Below are positions 13,876 to 15,521 of a stretch of 15,521 bases of DNA, in pieces. This DNA comes from Deltaproteobacteria bacterium. GTDB lineage: Bacteria > Desulfobacterota > Desulfobacteria > Desulfobacterales > Desulfatibacillaceae. The DNA is taken from NCBI GenBank assembly GCA_019308705.1, contig JAFDHW010000012.1, positions 1 to 15,521 on the forward strand, given 5' to 3'. Each line of letters begins with the position of its first letter. Positions within the stretch are counted from its first letter, which is position 1. The translations under genes were made by a program, and so were the position numbers. The notes beneath the pieces were generated by a model, which ran no database searches, was not told the origin of the DNA, and saw only the letters and a program-made list of their open reading frames with translations.

Positions 13876-15027
13876 ATGGCCACCAAACGCTGCTATTACG
13901 AAATCCTGGGTGTGGAACGCACGGCCACGGAGGCGGAGATCAAGGCCGCCTACCGCAAGCTGGCGCTCAGGTACCACCCGGACCGGAACCCCGACGACCC
14001 CGAGGCCGAGGAAAAGTTCAAGGAATGCGCCGAGGCCTACGAGGTGCTGAGGGACCCGGAAAAACGCCGCATCTACGACGCCCACGGCCACGAGGGCCTT
14101 TCCGGGGCGGGCTTCTCGGGCTTCTCCGGGTTCGAGGACATCTTCTCTTCCTTCGGCGACATCTTCGAGGAGTTCTTCGGGTTCGGCGGCCGCCGGAGGA
14201 GCCGGGGCGGCACGCGGGTGCAACGCGGGGCGGACCTGCGCTACGACCTGACCCTGGAGTTCGTCGAGGCCGCCTTCGGCACGGAACGGGAGATCGAGGT
14301 CACCAAGCGGGAGACCTGTAAAACCTGCGGGGGCTCCGGCTGCGCGCCGGGGACCCATCCCGAGGCCTGCCGCTACTGCGGCGGCACGGGGCAGATCGCC
14401 CGCACCGAGGGCTTTTTCACCATGCGCACCACCTGCCCCTACTGCCGGGGCGCGGGAACGACCATCTCCGACCCCTGCCCGGACTGCCGGGGCACGGGGC
14501 TTCTGTCCGTCAAGAAAACCGTCGCCGTGCGCATTCCCCCGGGCGTGGACAACGGCAGCCGCCTGCGGCTCACCGGCGAGGGCGAGGGCGGCGTAAACGG
14601 CGGCCCGCCGGGCGATCTGTACGTGTTCATCCAGGTCAAGGCCCACGATTTTTTCCTACGCGACGGCGACAACGTGGTGTGCCAGATCCCCGTTTCCTTT
14701 GTCCAGGCCGCCCTGGGCGACGAGATCACCGTGCCCACCCTTTCCGGCGAGACCACCTTGAAGATCAAGAAAGGCACCCAGCCCGGGGACGTGTACACCC
14801 TCCGCGGGGAGGGCATCCCGTCGCTTAAGGGCCGCGGCCGGGGGGACCAGCTCGTCCAGGTGCTGGTGAAGACCCCCACCGGCCTGTCCAAGAAGCAGGA
14901 GGAGCTTTTACGGGAGTTCGCCCGGCTGGAGAAATCCAAGTTCTCCAACAAGGTGAAAAGCTTCTTCAAGGGCGGTGACGGCAGGCGCAAGGACGCCGGG
15001 GACCACGACTCCAAGGAAAACGGGTAG
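13876..15027 (+). CDS. dnaJ: Chaperone protein DnaJ (type I Hsp40)
   Basis: 383 aa (E. coli DnaJ 376). All type I parts are present in order: a J-domain (residues ~7-70) with HPD at 34-36; a short Gly/Phe-rich linker (~75-113, repeated GFSGF and FGD...FGFGG); a cysteine-rich zinc domain with four CxxCxGxG repeats (CKTCGGSG at 148, [24 protein letters not shown] at 201); and two C-terminal substrate-binding beta domains ([18 protein letters not shown], then [16 protein letters not shown]). Known role: stimulates DnaK ATPase and delivers unfolded clients. Start: ATG at 13876 with GGAG closely upstream, giving [13 protein letters not shown]; an ATG at 13831 adds 15 residues not seen in DnaJ proteins. 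dnaK and grpE are not in the window, so this dnaJ is separated from them or is an additional copy. The C-terminus is a lysine-rich charged tail. queD starts 4 bp later. Confidence 0.97.
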   Translation: MATKRCYYEILGVERTATEAEIKAAYRKLALRYHPDRNPDDPEAEEKFKECAEAYEVLRDPEKRRIYDAHGHEGLSGAGFSGFSGFEDIFSSFGDIFEEFFGFGGRRRSRGGTRVQRGADLRYDLTLEFVEAAFGTEREIEVTKRETCKTCGGSGCAPGTHPEACRYCGGTGQIARTEGFFTMRTTCPYCRGAGTTISDPCPDCRGTGLLSVKKTVAVRIPPGVDNGSRLRLTGEGEGGVNGGPPGDLYVFIQVKAHDFFLRDGDNVVCQIPVSFVQAALGDEITVPTLSGETTLKIKKGTQPGDVYTLRGEGIPSLKGRGRGDQLVQVLVKTPTGLSKKQEELLREFARLEKSKFSNKVKSFFKGGDGRRKDAGDHDSKENG

Positions 15028-15031
15028 CCCC

Positions 15032-15406
15032 ATGTACGAGCTTTGCGTGAAGACGCATTTCGCCGCCGCCCACCAGTTGGCCATGGTGGGGGAGAAGTGC
15101 GAAAACCTCCACGGCCACAACTGGAGGGTGGAGGTCCGCGTGGCGGGCCCCGCCCTGGACGAAGCCGGCGTGCTTCTGGACTTCGGCGTGCTCAAAAAGC
15201 ACGTGGCCGCGGTCATGGACGACCTGGACCACAAGTTTTTGAACGAGCTTTCCGCCTTTTCCAAAAAACCCCCTTCCTCGGAGAACATCGCCCGGTACAT
15301 CGCGGACCGCCTGGCCGCGCTCCTTCCGGTGGACAAGGGCGTCCGCGTCACCAGCGTCACGGCCTGGGAATCGGAAAACGCCTCGGCCACCTACATCCCT
15401 GAATAA
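15032..15406 (+). CDS. queD: 6-carboxy-5,6,7,8-tetrahydropterin synthase QueD
   Basis: 124 aa, a normal length (E. coli 121). Seen: zinc ligands His14, His27 and His29 (AAAHQL and LHGHNW); catalytic Cys23 in CENLHGH; DLDH with His67; PSSENIA (82-87); and WESENASATY with Glu113. These match the PTPS/QueD active site (E. coli Cys27, His71, Glu110; Zn by His16, His31, His33). Reaction: 7,8-dihydroneopterin triphosphate to 6-carboxytetrahydropterin, the second step toward preQ0 and queuosine in tRNA. It is a cytosolic enzyme. The Cys-x3-His-x-His spacing fits QueD rather than eukaryotic-type PTPS. The start ATG lies 4 bp after the dnaJ stop and has only a poorly spaced AAGGA (15013-15017), so translation is probably coupled to dnaJ. 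queC and queE are not in the window. Confidence 0.96.
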   Translation: MYELCVKTHFAAAHQLAMVGEKCENLHGHNWRVEVRVAGPALDEAGVLLDFGVLKKHVAAVMDDLDHKFLNELSAFSKKPPSSENIARYIADRLAALLPVDKGVRVTSVTAWESENASATYIPE

Positions 15407-15412
15407 CCGGTC

Positions 15413-15438
15413 GCCGGATCCGGCCCGTTCCCTTTTTT
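15413..15438 (+). terminator. Weak candidate terminator after queD
   Basis: A perfect 12-bp palindrome GCCGGATCCGGC (15413-15424) begins 7 bp after the queD stop and is followed, after 8 nt, by T6 (15433-15438). The palindrome has almost no loop, and an overlapping CCGG-TCG-CCGG hairpin (15407-15417) competes with it. The T-run is also displaced, so intrinsic termination is only possible, not established. Confidence 0.3.
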
Positions 15439-15447
15439 CCGCCCTCG

Positions 15448-15476
15448 TTGACTCGCCCGGGCGGGAATGGTACGTT
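15448..15476 (+). promoter_or_regulatory. Predicted promoter for the gene beyond the right edge
   Basis: TTGACT (15448-15453, 5 of 6 matches) and TACGTT (15471-15476, 3 of 6, preceded by an extended-type TGG) are 17 bp apart. The spacer contains the palindrome CGCCCGGGCG (15454-15463). No start codon follows within the window in an obvious gene, so the regulated gene lies outside it. Confidence 0.45.
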
Positions 15477-15521
15477 TTTCCTGAAAACCCTCGCAGTCCG
15501 GCTGCCCACCGGGTTTTCCCC

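Noticed and set aside
12250..14646. Long minus-strand open frame spanning the helicase and dnaJ
   Set aside because: It covers two well supported genes on the opposite strand and has His/Gly/Arg-rich shadow composition.
1..15521. CRISPR arrays, transposases, integrases or attachment sites
   Set aside because: No regularly spaced direct repeats, no mobile-element proteins and no shift in codon use were seen.

Overview
The window is very GC-rich and almost entirely coding. It looks like a chromosomal segment of a GC-rich Gram-negative bacterium, most likely Desulfobacterota (the former Deltaproteobacteria). That placement is an inference from gene content and protein style: complete RecBCD, a PanP-type decarboxylase, two small proteins with Sec signal peptides, and a DnaJ-QueD pair. 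I have not tested it against a database. No rRNA, tRNA, CRISPR array, insertion sequence or phage structural gene was found.

Left block, all on the minus strand. Positions 1-405 hold the N-terminal part of a PLP-dependent decarboxylase of the PanP/group II type, cut by the window edge and served by its own promoter at 485-513. Upstream of it lies a tightly packed operon read right to left: recC (10178-6975), recB (6978-3424), a LysE/RhtB-family exporter (3427-2807), a stand-alone cyclic-nucleotide-binding protein (2795-2325) and recD (2320-536). Start and stop codons overlap or nearly touch at every junction. RecC, RecB and RecD are full length with their helicase motifs, and RecB keeps its C-terminal nuclease centre, so the operon should encode a working RecBCD recombination/repair enzyme. 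A transporter and a nucleotide sensor wedged between recB and recD is the most unusual feature of the window.

Middle block, 10399-12236. A 141-aa minus-strand protein that I do not recognise is divergent from a secreted SRPBCC/START-fold protein (10979-11659). That gene converges, with only 4 bp between stop codons, on a secreted chalcone-isomerase-like protein (12236-11664).

Right block, plus strand. An SF2 (XPB/COG1061-like) DNA helicase (12331-13749) is followed by a classical type I DnaJ co-chaperone (13876-15027) whose promoter -35 box contains the helicase stop codon. QueD, 6-carboxytetrahydropterin synthase (15032-15406), starts 4 bp after dnaJ. The final 115 bp hold a palindrome and a candidate promoter pointing out of the window.

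Most of the window is recognisable housekeeping. The parts worth a second look are the recC-recB-lysE-cnb-recD arrangement, a structured inverted repeat upstream of recC, a strong Leu-Ser codon-context bias, and two promoters with the same palindrome in their spacers.
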